Of a stretch of 64,000 nucleotides of DNA, positions 45,460-54,122 are shown piece by piece. The position numbers and the translations under genes were made by a program. The stretch is from Streptomyces guryensis (GTDB lineage: Bacteria > Actinomycetota > Actinomycetes > Streptomycetales > Streptomycetaceae), in assembly GCF_021261325.1 (NCBI RefSeq), contig NZ_JAJSBI010000010.1:124001-188000 (forward strand), written 5' to 3'. A model generated the notes under the pieces. That model saw only the letters and a list, made by a program, of their open reading frames with translations. It was not told where the DNA came from and did not search any database. Numbering within the stretch: the stretch's first letter is position 1; every line of letters begins with the position of its first letter.

Positions 45460-46023
45460 ATGGCTCTACGGCGGAACGCGGCCGCGCGAAGTATCGGTTC
45501 TGCACTGGCGGCGGGGCTGGGGCTGATGCGGGTGTCCTTCGCCCGGGGCAGTCGGTGGCGCCAGGAGGAGCTGATGCTGGAGCTGCTGAAACAGCTCGCG
45601 CTGATGACCGAGGAGATCCACCGGGCCAACCTCATCCAGCACTACCGCCTCACCACCGATCAGCTGGACCGGGCCAGCGATGACTCCGCGCTCGCCGACG
45701 CGTCGAGCACACTGGACGGCCTCAGTGAAGTGAAACGCCGTCAGATGATGTACGCCAACCGGCAGTTCGGCGCTCTCGTCCTCGCGCACCGGGTGGGCGC
45801 GCTCGACTGGGACCAGTTGCTCGGACACCTGCGGGTGCTGTGCCGCAACTCCGTGTTCGCCGAGTACTGGGACCGCACGGTCGAGCACCGGAGGAGTCTG
45901 CCGGCGGAGTCCGTGGACGCGAAGGTCGGCTCGGTCGTCGACGTCATGCTGGAGGAGCTGGCCGAGGATCCGGACGAGTGGTGGGTGGTGGGCTCGGTGC
46001 CCGAGCCCCCGGCGCATGAATGA
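45460..46023 (+). CDS. DUF6082-family protein
   Basis: 187 residues matching, as I recall it, the Streptomyces DUF6082 family. There is a short hydrophobic N-terminal segment (IGSALAAGLGLMRV), a basic stretch, then a helical domain with the family pattern RANLIQHYRLT, LSEVKRRQMMYANRQFGALV and LCRNSVFAEYWD. It ends with an acidic WWVVGSVPEPP tail. The ATG at 45460 follows AGGGGGA; upstream in-frame starts add Arg/Cys-rich sequence. Function unknown; such genes often accompany XRE-type regulator systems. Confidence 0.8.
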   Translation: MALRRNAAARSIGSALAAGLGLMRVSFARGSRWRQEELMLELLKQLALMTEEIHRANLIQHYRLTTDQLDRASDDSALADASSTLDGLSEVKRRQMMYANRQFGALVLAHRVGALDWDQLLGHLRVLCRNSVFAEYWDRTVEHRRSLPAESVDAKVGSVVDVMLEELAEDPDEWWVVGSVPEPPAHE

Positions 46024-46182
46024 GCCACTCCGTGCACCCGACGACCCAAGTGGGTGCGGAAAGCGCCGCATAGTCGTGCGTGCCGTGGCACATCAATAAG
46101 TGCGACGGGTTCATCGGGGTGGGCCGAACACGGCCGCACCCCGCTCAGGCGGGGCCACAGGCCCCAGGAGGGGACGGCTCAG

Positions 46183-46440
46183 TTGCACGACGAGTTCACG
46201 TCCGTCCGGATTGCGCGCCGCCTCGGCGATCCCCCTCGTAAAAGAGGCAGCTACACCCAGGAAACCTGCCCCGACCTCTTCGAACTCAGTGACGGAAACT
46301 TCGCCGTCATCGGGACCGAAGCCACGACCGCCCTCGACCCCCACCTCCCCCAGGACGCCGCCCGAGCCGACTACGAACGCATCGTCGTGATCAGCCGAGA
46401 GACCCTCATCCGCGCCAAGAAGGACATCCCGGACGCCTGA
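46183..46440 (+). CDS. Small conserved actinobacterial protein (TTG start)
   Basis: 85 residues. The conserved core is CPDLFELSDGNFAVIGTEAT followed by YERIVVISRETLIRAKKDI, seen in small Streptomyces proteins that often lie beside XRE/DUF397-type regulator genes. A TTG at 46183 is chosen because AGGAGGGG (46166-46173) sits nine bases upstream; the ATG at 46054 adds a basic stretch without similarity. Function unknown. Confidence 0.75.
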   Translation: MHDEFTSVRIARRLGDPPRKRGSYTQETCPDLFELSDGNFAVIGTEATTALDPHLPQDAARADYERIVVISRETLIRAKKDIPDA

Positions 46441-46483
46441 CATCGACGCCTGACATCCGACTCCGACCCCTGACCGTCCGACA

Positions 46484-46524
46484 CCGAGGGCCCGTATGCC
46501 GCACCGCCGCACACGGGCCCTCGG
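46484..46524. terminator. Bidirectional terminator between the small protein and korB
   Basis: Perfect 12-base arms CCGAGGGCCCGT (46484-46495) and ACGGGCCCTCGG (46513-46524) with a 17-base loop, between two convergent stop codons (46440 and 46539). Confidence 0.87.
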
Positions 46525-46538
46525 TACGCACGTACCGG

Positions 46539-47618
46539 TCAGCCGACGACCGTCCAGGTGTCCCCGCCGGCCAGCAGGGTGGCCAGGTCGCCCTTGCCGT
46601 TCTGCACGATCGCGGTGTCCAGCTGGTCGGCCATCTGGGTGTCGTAGACGGGCCGGTCCACGGACCGCAGCACGCCGATCGGGGTGTTGTGCAGGGTGTC
46701 CGGATCGGCCAGCCGGGACAGTGCGAAGGCGGTGGTCGGCGACGCGGCGTGGGCGTCGTGGACCAGAATCCGGGACTCGTTGTCCGCGGTCACGTCGACC
46801 ACCTTCAGGTCACCGGTGGCCGCATCCCGGACGACGCCCTTGGACAGGTCGCTGCCGAAGCGGATCGGCTTCCCGTGTTCCAGCCGGATCACCGCCTCCT
46901 CGGCCTGCTGCTTGTCTTTCAGGGCCTCGAAGGCGCCGTCGTTGAAGATGTTGCAGTTCTGGTAGACCTCGATCAGCGCGGTGCCGGGGTGGGCGGCCGC
47001 CTCGCGCAGCACCGACGTGAGGTGCTTGCGGTCGGAGTCGATGGTGCGGGCGACGAAGGACGCCTCCGCGCCGATCGCCAGGGACACCGGGTTGAAGGGC
47101 GCATCCAGCGAGCCCATCGGCGTCGACTTGGTGATCTTGCCGACCTCCGAGGTCGGCGAGTACTGCCCCTTGGTCAGGCCGTAGATCCGGTTGTTGAACA
47201 GCAGGATCTTGAGGTTCACGTTCCGGCGCAGTGCGTGGATGAGATGGTTGCCGCCGATGGACAGCGCGTCGCCGTCACCGGTGACCACCCACACGGACAG
47301 GTCGCGCCGGCTGGAGGCGAGCCCGGTCGCGATGGCGGGCGCCCGCCCGTGGATCGAGTGCATGCCGTACGTGTTCATGTAGTACGGGAAGCGGGACGAG
47401 CAGCCGATGCCCGAGACGAAGACGATGTTCTCCTTGGCCAGGCCCAGCTCCGGCATGAAGCCCTGGACGGCCGCCAGGATCGCGTAGTCACCGCAGCCGG
47501 GACACCAGCGCACTTCCTGGTCGGACTTGAAGTCCTTCATGGACTGGCGGCCCTCGGCCTTGGGGACGAGCGTGAGCGCCTCGATCGTGCCCGCGCCTTC
47601 CGTGGACGTCTCAGCCAT
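46539..47618 (-). CDS. korB: 2-oxoacid:ferredoxin oxidoreductase subunit beta
   Basis: A 359-residue thiamine-diphosphate subunit. The [4Fe-4S] ligands lie in WCPGCGDYA, GIGCSSRFPYY and YQNCNIFNDG; the ThDP-Mg motif is GDGDALSIGGNHLIHAL with NNRIYGLTKGQYSPTS. With KorA it oxidatively decarboxylates 2-oxoglutarate (the usual assignment) to the acyl-CoA and reduces ferredoxin. The ATG at 47618 overlaps the korA stop, so translation is coupled. Substrate choice between 2-oxoglutarate and other 2-oxoacids cannot be settled from sequence alone. Confidence 0.94.
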   Translation of the reverse strand: MAETSTEGAGTIEALTLVPKAEGRQSMKDFKSDQEVRWCPGCGDYAILAAVQGFMPELGLAKENIVFVSGIGCSSRFPYYMNTYGMHSIHGRAPAIATGLASSRRDLSVWVVTGDGDALSIGGNHLIHALRRNVNLKILLFNNRIYGLTKGQYSPTSEVGKITKSTPMGSLDAPFNPVSLAIGAEASFVARTIDSDRKHLTSVLREAAAHPGTALIEVYQNCNIFNDGAFEALKDKQQAEEAVIRLEHGKPIRFGSDLSKGVVRDAATGDLKVVDVTADNESRILVHDAHAASPTTAFALSRLADPDTLHNTPIGVLRSVDRPVYDTQMADQLDTAIVQNGKGDLATLLAGGDTWTVVG

Positions 47619-49539
47619 CGATGGCCTCCTTGAGAGCCGTGGCGAGTTGCTCGGCCTTGAACGGCATGCCGTTCACCTGGTTGTACGAGTGGGCGTCGAC
47701 CAGGTACTTCGCCCGGACCAGCGTGGCGAGCTGCCCGAGGTTCATCTCGGGAATCACCACTTTGTCGTAACGCTTCAAGACCGCGCCGAGATTCCGCGGG
47801 AAGGGGTTCAGATGGCGCAGATGGGCCTGTGCGATGGACTCCCCGGCCGTGCGCAGCCGCCGTACCGCGGCGGTGATCGGCCCGTACGTCGAGCCCCAGC
47901 CGAGCACCAGCGTGCGGGCCTCGTGCGGGTCGTCGACCTCCAGCTCCGGCACGTCGATGCCGTCGATCTTGGCCTGCCGGGTGCGGACCATGAAGTCGTG
48001 GTTGGCGGGGGCGTACGAGATGTTTCCGGTCCCGTCCTCCTTCTCGATGCCGCCGATGCGGTGCTCGAGGCCGGGCGTACCGGGGATGGCCCAGGGGCGG
48101 GCGAGGGTCTGCGGGTCGCGCTTGTACGGCCAGAAGACCTCGGTGCCGTCCTCCAGAGTGTGGTTGGGTCCCTGCGCGAACTGCACGGTCAGGTCCGGGA
48201 GTTCGTCCAGTTCCGGGATGCGCCAGGGCTCCGAGCCGTTGGCCAGATAGCCGTCGGAGAGCAGCATCACCGGGGTGCGGTACGTCAACGCGATCCGCGC
48301 CGCCTCCATGGCCGCCTCGAAGCAGTCGGCGGGCGTGCACGGGGCGATCACCGGGACCGGTGCCTCGCCGTTGCGCCCGAACATGGCCTGCAGCAGATCG
48401 GCCTGCTCGGTCTTGGTCGGCAGTCCGGTGGACGGCCCGCCGCGCTGGATGTCGATGACGAGAAGCGGCAGCTCCAGGGAGACGGCGAGTCCGATGGTCT
48501 CGCTCTTGAGCGCCACACCCGGGCCGGAGGTCGACGTCACCCCCAGCGAGCCGCCGAAGGCCGCGCCCAGTGCCGCGCCGATGCCGGCGATCTCGTCCTC
48601 GGCCTGGAAGGTCCGTACGCCGAAGTTCTTGTGTCTGCTCAGCTCGTGCAGGATGTCCGAGGCCGGAGTGATCGGGTACGAGCCCAGGAACAGCGGCAGG
48701 TCGGCCTGGCGGGAGGCGGCGATCAGGCCGTAGGCGAGGGCCAGGTTCCCGGAGATGTTGCGGTAGGTGCCGGGCGGGAAGGCGGTCGTCGCCGGCGCGA
48801 TCTCGTAGGAGACCGCGAAGTCCTCGGTCGTCTCGCCGAAGTTCCAGCCCGCGCGGAAGGCGGCGAGGTTCGCCTCGGCGATCTGCGGCTGCTTCGCGAA
48901 CTTGGTCCGCAGGAACTTCTCGGTTCCCTCGGTCGGCCGGTGGTACATCCAGGACAGCAGGCCCAGCGCGAACATGTTCTTGCTGCGCTCGGCCTCCTTG
49001 CGGGACAGGTCGAAGTCCTTGAGGGCCTCGACGGTGAGGGTGGTCAGCGGCACCTCGTGCAGGCTGTACCCGTCGAGCGAGCCGTCCTCCAGCGGGGAGG
49101 CGGCGTACCCGACCTTCTGCATCGCCCGTTTGGTGAACTCGTCCGTGTTGACGATGATCTCCGCGCCCCGCGGCAGGTCCGCGATGTTGGCCTTCAGCGC
49201 GGCCGGGTTCATGGCGACCAGCACGTTCGGCGCGTCGCCCGGGGTGAGGATGTCATGGTCGGCGAAGTGCAGCTGGAAGCTGGAGACACCCGGAAGGGTC
49301 CCGGCAGGGGCCCGGATCTCGGCGGGGAAGTTGGGAAGCGTCGACAGATCGTTCCCGAAGGAGGCGGTCTCGGAGGTGAAGCGGTCACCGGTGAGCTGCA
49401 TACCGTCACCGGAGTCCCCCGCGAACCGGATGATCACCCGGTCCAGCCTGCGTACGTCCTTTGTTCCGCCCGGCCCCCGCTGCTCTCCGACGACGGCTCC
49501 GTCTGCCTGCTCCGCTGTCCTGCTGACCTGGCTGGTCAC
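47611..49539 (-). CDS. korA: 2-oxoacid:ferredoxin oxidoreductase subunit alpha (fused gamma-alpha)
   Basis: 642 residues. The gamma domain comes first (IRFAGDSGDGMQLTGDRF, residues ~35-220), then the alpha pyrimidine-binding domain (GSYPITPASDILHELS, TFQAEDEIAGIGAALGA, TSTSGPGVALKSE) and a CoA-binding C-terminal domain. This two-subunit form is the oxygen-tolerant type of actinobacteria. GTG start at 49539, with GGAGG upstream. An inverted repeat CCCTA/TAGGG (49605-49621) lies in the promoter region, 66 bases upstream. It faces away from the nearby nuo2 cluster. Confidence 0.94.
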   Translation of the reverse strand: MTSQVSRTAEQADGAVVGEQRGPGGTKDVRRLDRVIIRFAGDSGDGMQLTGDRFTSETASFGNDLSTLPNFPAEIRAPAGTLPGVSSFQLHFADHDILTPGDAPNVLVAMNPAALKANIADLPRGAEIIVNTDEFTKRAMQKVGYAASPLEDGSLDGYSLHEVPLTTLTVEALKDFDLSRKEAERSKNMFALGLLSWMYHRPTEGTEKFLRTKFAKQPQIAEANLAAFRAGWNFGETTEDFAVSYEIAPATTAFPPGTYRNISGNLALAYGLIAASRQADLPLFLGSYPITPASDILHELSRHKNFGVRTFQAEDEIAGIGAALGAAFGGSLGVTSTSGPGVALKSETIGLAVSLELPLLVIDIQRGGPSTGLPTKTEQADLLQAMFGRNGEAPVPVIAPCTPADCFEAAMEAARIALTYRTPVMLLSDGYLANGSEPWRIPELDELPDLTVQFAQGPNHTLEDGTEVFWPYKRDPQTLARPWAIPGTPGLEHRIGGIEKEDGTGNISYAPANHDFMVRTRQAKIDGIDVPELEVDDPHEARTLVLGWGSTYGPITAAVRRLRTAGESIAQAHLRHLNPFPRNLGAVLKRYDKVVIPEMNLGQLATLVRAKYLVDAHSYNQVNGMPFKAEQLATALKEAIDG

Positions 49540-49821
49540 TGAACTGGACCTCCCTCGAGGCGGCTGTCTGGGACCGGCCTTCCCGTGGGCCTTCCCAGGA
49601 TCAACCCTACGTCCGTTAGGGTCGCCTTCCTGTGGCCATTCGCATCATGGACACAGTTTTGAGACGGTTTGACGCCCTGACTTGTCACGATTTCTCGCCC
49701 CCCGGCGCTCCCTTTGAAGACGCTCCGCATGATTGATTCGGTTCTGGGCGTGGACGGACGCCGACCGGACAGTGGATCAAGGCGACGACTGAACGCGCGC
49801 TTACTGACTCAGTGTCAGCCG

Positions 49822-50493
49822 TCATGAGTTCAGATAGGTGAGGACCGCGAGAACACGCCGGTGATCCCCGTCACTCTGGGACAGTCCGAGCTTCAGGAAG
49901 ATGTTGCTGACGTGCTTCTCGACGGCGCCGTCGCTGACGACCAGCTGCCGCGCGACGGCCGAGTTGGTCCGCCCCTCGGCCATCAGCCCCAGCACCTCCC
50001 GCTCCCGCGGGGTGAGCCCGGCCAGCACGTCCTGCTTACGGCTGCGCCCGAGCAGCTGCGCGACCACTTCCGGGTCCAGCGCGGTACCCCCTCGGGCCAC
50101 CCGCACCACCGCGTCCACGAACTCCCGGACCTCGGCCACCCGGTCCTTGAGCAGGTACCCCACGCCATGACTGGAACCGGCCAGCAGCTCGGTGGCGTAG
50201 CGCTCCTCCACGTACTGCGACAGCACGAGCACGCCGAGCCCCGGATGGGCCTTCCGCAGCTGCACCGCGGCCCGCACCCCTTCGTCGGTGTGCGTCGGCG
50301 GCATCCGCACGTCCGCGACCACGACATCGGGCAGCTCACCCTGCTCGTCCAGCTCGGTGATGGTCTTGATCAGTGCGTCCCCGTCACCCACCCCGGCGAC
50401 CACGTCATGCCCACGGTCGGTCAACAGCCGGGTCAGCCCCTCCCTGAGCAGCACTGAATCCTCGGCGATGACCACCCGCACCCTGTCCTCCAC
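49822..50493 (-). CDS. NarL/FixJ-type response regulator
   Basis: 223 residues. The receiver domain (1-~120) has acidic residues in VVIAEDSVLLREGL, the phosphorylation Asp in VVVADVRMPP and Lys in YLLKDRV. The C-terminal LuxR-type HTH is LTPREREVLGLMAEGRTNSA through VEKHVSNIFLKLGL. The GTG at 50493 gives normal length; upstream frames add low-complexity sequence. It is the last gene after two paralogous kinases and is probably the target of one or both. Direct repeats 41 and 78 bases upstream may be its own binding sites. Confidence 0.92.
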   Translation of the reverse strand: MEDRVRVVIAEDSVLLREGLTRLLTDRGHDVVAGVGDGDALIKTITELDEQGELPDVVVADVRMPPTHTDEGVRAAVQLRKAHPGLGVLVLSQYVEERYATELLAGSSHGVGYLLKDRVAEVREFVDAVVRVARGGTALDPEVVAQLLGRSRKQDVLAGLTPREREVLGLMAEGRTNSAVARQLVVSDGAVEKHVSNIFLKLGLSQSDGDHRRVLAVLTYLNS

Positions 50494-50533
50494 GATTCCC
50501 GGCCCCCCCAGCCCGTCTCCGTCTGCCAGTAGT

Positions 50534-50590
50534 CCAGCATTCCAGCATTCGGACCCGACCGCCCCTGACCAACGGGAATCAACGGGAATC
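50534..50590. promoter_or_regulatory. Direct repeats upstream of the response regulator
   Basis: Two short tandem repeats: CCAGCATT twice (50534-50549) and AACGGGAATC twice (50571-50590). Together with a truncated dispersed element (50705-50745) they fill the 313-base gap between kinase 1 and the regulator gene, in which no gene was found. NarL-type regulators bind as dimers, so an autoregulatory role is possible. Confidence 0.4.
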
Positions 50591-50704
50591 CGCACACGGT
50601 ACGAAGGGTTTCGGCCGCTGGGGTGGCGGGTTGTCGATCATTGGAGCCGGGCCACGGCGGAGGATCGGCAGCGGGGGCCGATTCTTCTGGCGCGGGTGTG
50701 CACA

Positions 50705-50745
50705 CTCCAGCCCGTCCGGCGCTTGAGAACGAGGCCGTTCGTGGG
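50705..50745. repeat. Dispersed 3'-end element, truncated copy 3
   Basis: CCAGCCCGTCCGGCG, then CTTGAGAACGAGGCCGTTC, after which similarity is lost; the terminal CTGGGGGC hairpin is missing. It lies downstream of the minus-strand kinase gene that ends at 50807, in the same orientation as copies 1 and 2. Confidence 0.75.
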
Positions 50746-50806
50746 ACGGGTAAGGGCGGCGGGGGCGAGCTGCATCCATCAGCGGGTCCGCCGCGGCCCC
50801 CGGCGC

Positions 50807-52165
50807 TCACCCCAGCGCCCGCTCCCCCCGCCACGGCAACTCCGCAGTCACCCGAGTAGGCCCCCCCACCGGAGAATCCACCACCAGAATCCCGTCCACC
50901 GCATCCAACCGCTCAGCAAGCCCCTTCAGCCCGGACCCGCCGGAGGCATCCGCCCCACCCACCCCGTTGTCCACAACCTGCACCATCAGTCGGCCCTCCA
51001 CCCGCCACACATCCACCGCAGCCCGCGTCGCCCGCGCATGCTTGCTGATGTTCTGCAGCAGCTCCGACACGGTGAAATACGCGATCCCCTCGATGGCAGG
51101 CGCCGGCCGCTCCACCAGATCCACCTCCACCTGCACCGGCACAGTGCACCGCGAGGCCACAGCGGACAACGCCGCATCCAGCCCCCGATCCGTCAGCACC
51201 GCCGGATGAATCCCGCGCGCCAGATCCCGCAGCTCCTGCAACGCCGTCTTCACCTCACCGTGCGCCTCGTCCACCATCCGCGCCGCCGCCCGCGGATCCT
51301 CCGCCAGCTTCTCCTTCGCCAGCCCCAGATCCATGGCCAACGCCACCAGCCGGGCCTGCGCCCCGTCATGCAGATCCCGCTCGATCCGCCGCAGATCCGC
51401 GGCCGCCGTGTCCACCACGACGCCCCGGTCCGACTCCAGCTCCACCACCCGCGTCGCCAGCCGTGACGGCCCGAGCAGCCCGTGCACCATCACCCGGTCC
51501 ACCATGGTCAGCGCCCGCACGATCCACGGCGTCGCCAGCGTGAACAGCAGCCCCACCAGCGCGGTGACGGTGATCTCGAAGGGGTTGTCGAGGTAGATGC
51601 TGTGGCTGCCGTCGCCGTACAGCTGAAGCCCGCCCTGACCGCCGTACACCGGAAAGAGCCAGAACCACAGCGGATACGTCAGCAGTCCCCACCCGTACGC
51701 CCAGAAGTTCACGGCGACCACGAACGAGAACACCGACCACGGGAACTGAACCAGCGCGTACAGCAGCGTCCGCCATGACGTGCCGCTCTTCAGCACGGCC
51801 CCCATCCAGGCCATCGCGCCGGACTTCTTCATCCGCAACGGCTCCGGGTCGCCCACCTCCAGGCCCAGCAGCCCGCGCGCCCGCGCGCGCTCCAGCGCCC
51901 CGAAGCTCCGGCAGCCGGCCAGCCCCGCCGCCAGCACCGGGATCCCGAGGAACGTCACCAGCAGACCCGCCCCGAGCGACACCATCGTGACGGCGTAGAC
52001 GAAGAGCATGATGCCGATCGGCAGGCTCAGCAGCACATACCCGAACTCGCGCCAGGTGCGCCCCTCGAAGGGTGCCCGCAGCCCGGCGGGCAGCCGGCGC
52101 CGCGTCCCTGCGGTGAACCCGAGCCCGCTGTCGTGCCCGTAGCCCTGTCCGTACTCCGTGGCCAT
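50807..52165 (-). CDS. Sensor histidine kinase 1 (HisKA_3, putative-sensor domain)
   Basis: 452 residues. An N-terminal putative sensor domain with four or more membrane segments (residues ~35-260), a HisKA_3 dimerisation/phosphoacceptor site ERDLHDGAQARLVALAMDLG with the His, and a HATPase_c domain (SELLQNISKHARA N-box, DNGVGGADASGGSGLKGLAE G-box). The start at 52165 (MATEYG) excludes a long Arg-rich read-through frame. It is a close paralogue of kinase 2 just upstream, as also shown by the shared VELESDRGVVVDTA and LARGIHPAVLTDRGLDAALS. Confidence 0.92.
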   Translation of the reverse strand: MATEYGQGYGHDSGLGFTAGTRRRLPAGLRAPFEGRTWREFGYVLLSLPIGIMLFVYAVTMVSLGAGLLVTFLGIPVLAAGLAGCRSFGALERARARGLLGLEVGDPEPLRMKKSGAMAWMGAVLKSGTSWRTLLYALVQFPWSVFSFVVAVNFWAYGWGLLTYPLWFWLFPVYGGQGGLQLYGDGSHSIYLDNPFEITVTALVGLLFTLATPWIVRALTMVDRVMVHGLLGPSRLATRVVELESDRGVVVDTAAADLRRIERDLHDGAQARLVALAMDLGLAKEKLAEDPRAAARMVDEAHGEVKTALQELRDLARGIHPAVLTDRGLDAALSAVASRCTVPVQVEVDLVERPAPAIEGIAYFTVSELLQNISKHARATRAAVDVWRVEGRLMVQVVDNGVGGADASGGSGLKGLAERLDAVDGILVVDSPVGGPTRVTAELPWRGERALG

Positions 52166-52293
52166 CGGCGTCGTCCGTTCTACTCGTCCCGTTCGCCCTG
52201 TCCGGCTGCGGCTGTCCCGCCGTACCTCCACCCTGCTGCGCCGCAGGTCCGCGAACCATGGAGGCCGTCGGCGTCTTGGAAGGGGGGTTTTCC

Positions 52294-53487
52294 CTACCCC
52301 TCGCCGGGAGCGCGGTCGCGCCACGGCAGCTCCGCCGTGACGACGGTCGGCCCGCCCTGCGGCGAGTCGATGACGAACAGTCCGTCGACGGCGTCCAGCC
52401 GGTCGGCGAGCCCCTGCATCCCCGACCCGCCGTCGAGGCGCGCGCCCCCGCGGCCGTCGTCCTCGACCTGGATGAGCAGCCGGTCCGTCGCCCGCCACAC
52501 CTCGACGGACGCGGTCCTCGCCGCGCTGTGCTTGCTGATGTTCTGCAGCAGCTCGGAGACGGTGAAATAGGCGATGCCCTCGATGGCCGCGGCAGGCCGT
52601 GAGGCCAGATCGACCGTCACCTTCACAGGCACCGTGCAGCGTGAGGCGACCGCGGACAGCGCGGCATCGAGCCCCCGGTCCGTGAGTACGGCGGGATGGA
52701 TCCCCCGGGCCAGATCCCGCAGCTCCTGCAGCGCGAGCTTCACCTCGCCGTGCGCCTCCGCGACCATCTCCGCCGCCGAGTCGGGGTCCTCCAGAAGCTT
52801 CTCCTTGGCCAGGCCCAGCCCCATCGCCAGATTGACCAGGCGGGCCTGCGCCCCGTCGTGCAGATCGCGCTCGATGCGCCGCAGATCGGCGTTTGCCGTG
52901 TCGACCACGACCCCCCGGTCCGACTCCAGCTCCGCGATACGCCGCTCCAGTTCGTCGGAGGGCGACAGCAGCCCCCGCACCATCGCGCGGTCGGCGTTGG
53001 CCAGACCCCGCGCGATGAACGGCAGCACCGGCCACAGCACGAACAGCGAGGTCAGCGTGATGACGAAGGTCAGGATCCCCCAGGGCAACCGGATGAAGTC
53101 GTACAGCGCCGTCCGCCAGCCCACCGGGTCCTTCACCCTCATCCACAGCCAGGGCAGGAAGCCGGTGCCGCGTCCGGGCAGCCTGCTCGGCTCGTCCACC
53201 CGCACGCCGAGCAGCTTCCTGGCCCGCGCCCGCTCCATCCTGCCCAGCAGCCGCGCACCCGTCAGACCGGCGGCCAGCAGCGGGAACCCGATCACCGTCA
53301 CGGTCAGCCAGAAGCCGGTGAACAGCACCGTCACGACGTAGACGAACCCGATCAGCGCCACCGGAAGGTTCGCCAGCAGATGCGCGATCTCCTTCCAGGT
53401 GTGCCGGTCGTAGGCGAAACGGACTGGCGGCAGACGGTCGCCGTCACCTTCCTGGGCCCCCATCGGGCGCGAGAGTCGTTCGGTCAT
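52294..53487 (-). CDS. Sensor histidine kinase 2 (HisKA_3, putative-sensor domain)
   Basis: 397 residues. The putative sensor domain (~25-175) carries about four membrane segments, the second pair spaced by a short loop. The HisKA_3 site is ERDLHDGAQARLVNLAMGLG and the HATPase_c part includes SELLQNISKHSA and EDDGRGGARLDGGSGMQGLA. It is shorter than kinase 1 because the membrane part lacks ~50 residues. It is the first of three same-strand signalling genes and is divergent from the nuo2 cluster, 227 bases apart. Confidence 0.92.
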   Translation of the reverse strand: MTERLSRPMGAQEGDGDRLPPVRFAYDRHTWKEIAHLLANLPVALIGFVYVVTVLFTGFWLTVTVIGFPLLAAGLTGARLLGRMERARARKLLGVRVDEPSRLPGRGTGFLPWLWMRVKDPVGWRTALYDFIRLPWGILTFVITLTSLFVLWPVLPFIARGLANADRAMVRGLLSPSDELERRIAELESDRGVVVDTANADLRRIERDLHDGAQARLVNLAMGLGLAKEKLLEDPDSAAEMVAEAHGEVKLALQELRDLARGIHPAVLTDRGLDAALSAVASRCTVPVKVTVDLASRPAAAIEGIAYFTVSELLQNISKHSAARTASVEVWRATDRLLIQVEDDGRGGARLDGGSGMQGLADRLDAVDGLFVIDSPQGGPTVVTAELPWRDRAPGEG

Positions 53488-53622
53488 ATGGGCCAGCGTG
53501 CCGCGCGTCGCCCGCCCGCGCCATGAGGTCGGCCGCCCCCGTCCCCTGGGGAAAACCCCACCCCGGCAGCTCGTCGGCGGCCTTTCCGCATCTCAAGGAC
53601 GTCTCAAGCGGTGACGGGCTGC

Positions 53623-53650
53623 TTACCGTCTCTTTATCAGGGCCTAGACT
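53623..53650 (+). promoter_or_regulatory. Putative promoter of the second nuo cluster
   Basis: TTACCG (53623-53628) and TAGACT (53645-53650) separated by 16 bases, 64 bases before the nuoA2 start. The -10 fits the housekeeping pattern well, the -35 poorly. The same intergenic region must also hold the divergent kinase promoter. Confidence 0.45.
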
Positions 53651-53714
53651 CCCGTGCGTACAGATCGTCGAACAGCAGCGTTCATCAAAGTCGCAGGGAG
53701 CAAGGGGTACGGAC

Positions 53715-54122
53715 GTGCGGGAATCGACCGTCGCCGGTCCGGCCGTCGTCGCGGCGGGCTACTTCCAGTCGTACTCGGTCGTCGGACTGCTCGCCGTCGT
53801 CGGCGTGCTCTTCGTCGCGGTCGCCTTCGGTGCCGGCCGACTGCTGCGGCCCGTGGTCCCCACCCCCGAGAAACTCCTGACGTACGAGTGCGGAGTCGAC
53901 CCCGTCGGCGAGGGCTGGGCCCACACCCAGGTCCGCTACTACGTCTACGCCTTCCTCTACGTCATCTTCGCCGTGGACTCGATCTTCCTGTTCCCCTGGG
54001 CGACGGTGTTCGCCGCCCCCGGCTACGGCGCGACCACCCTCGTCGAGATGTTCATCTTCCTCGGCTTCCTGGCCGTGGGACTGCTGTACGCATACAAGAA
54101 GGGCGTCCTGGCATGGACGTGA
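53715..54122 (+). CDS. nuoA: NADH-quinone oxidoreductase-like subunit A2
   Basis: 135 residues with three membrane helices and the conserved loop LLTYECGVDPVGEGWAHTQV, then VRYYVYAFLYVIFAVDSIFLF, which carries the acidic residue of the family. The GTG at 53715 follows AAGGGG (53702-53707); an in-frame ATG at 53523 adds an unrelated stretch and overlaps the promoter. First gene of the second nuo cluster. The nuoB2 start overlaps its 3' end by 10 bases. Confidence 0.95.
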   Translation: MRESTVAGPAVVAAGYFQSYSVVGLLAVVGVLFVAVAFGAGRLLRPVVPTPEKLLTYECGVDPVGEGWAHTQVRYYVYAFLYVIFAVDSIFLFPWATVFAAPGYGATTLVEMFIFLGFLAVGLLYAYKKGVLAWT

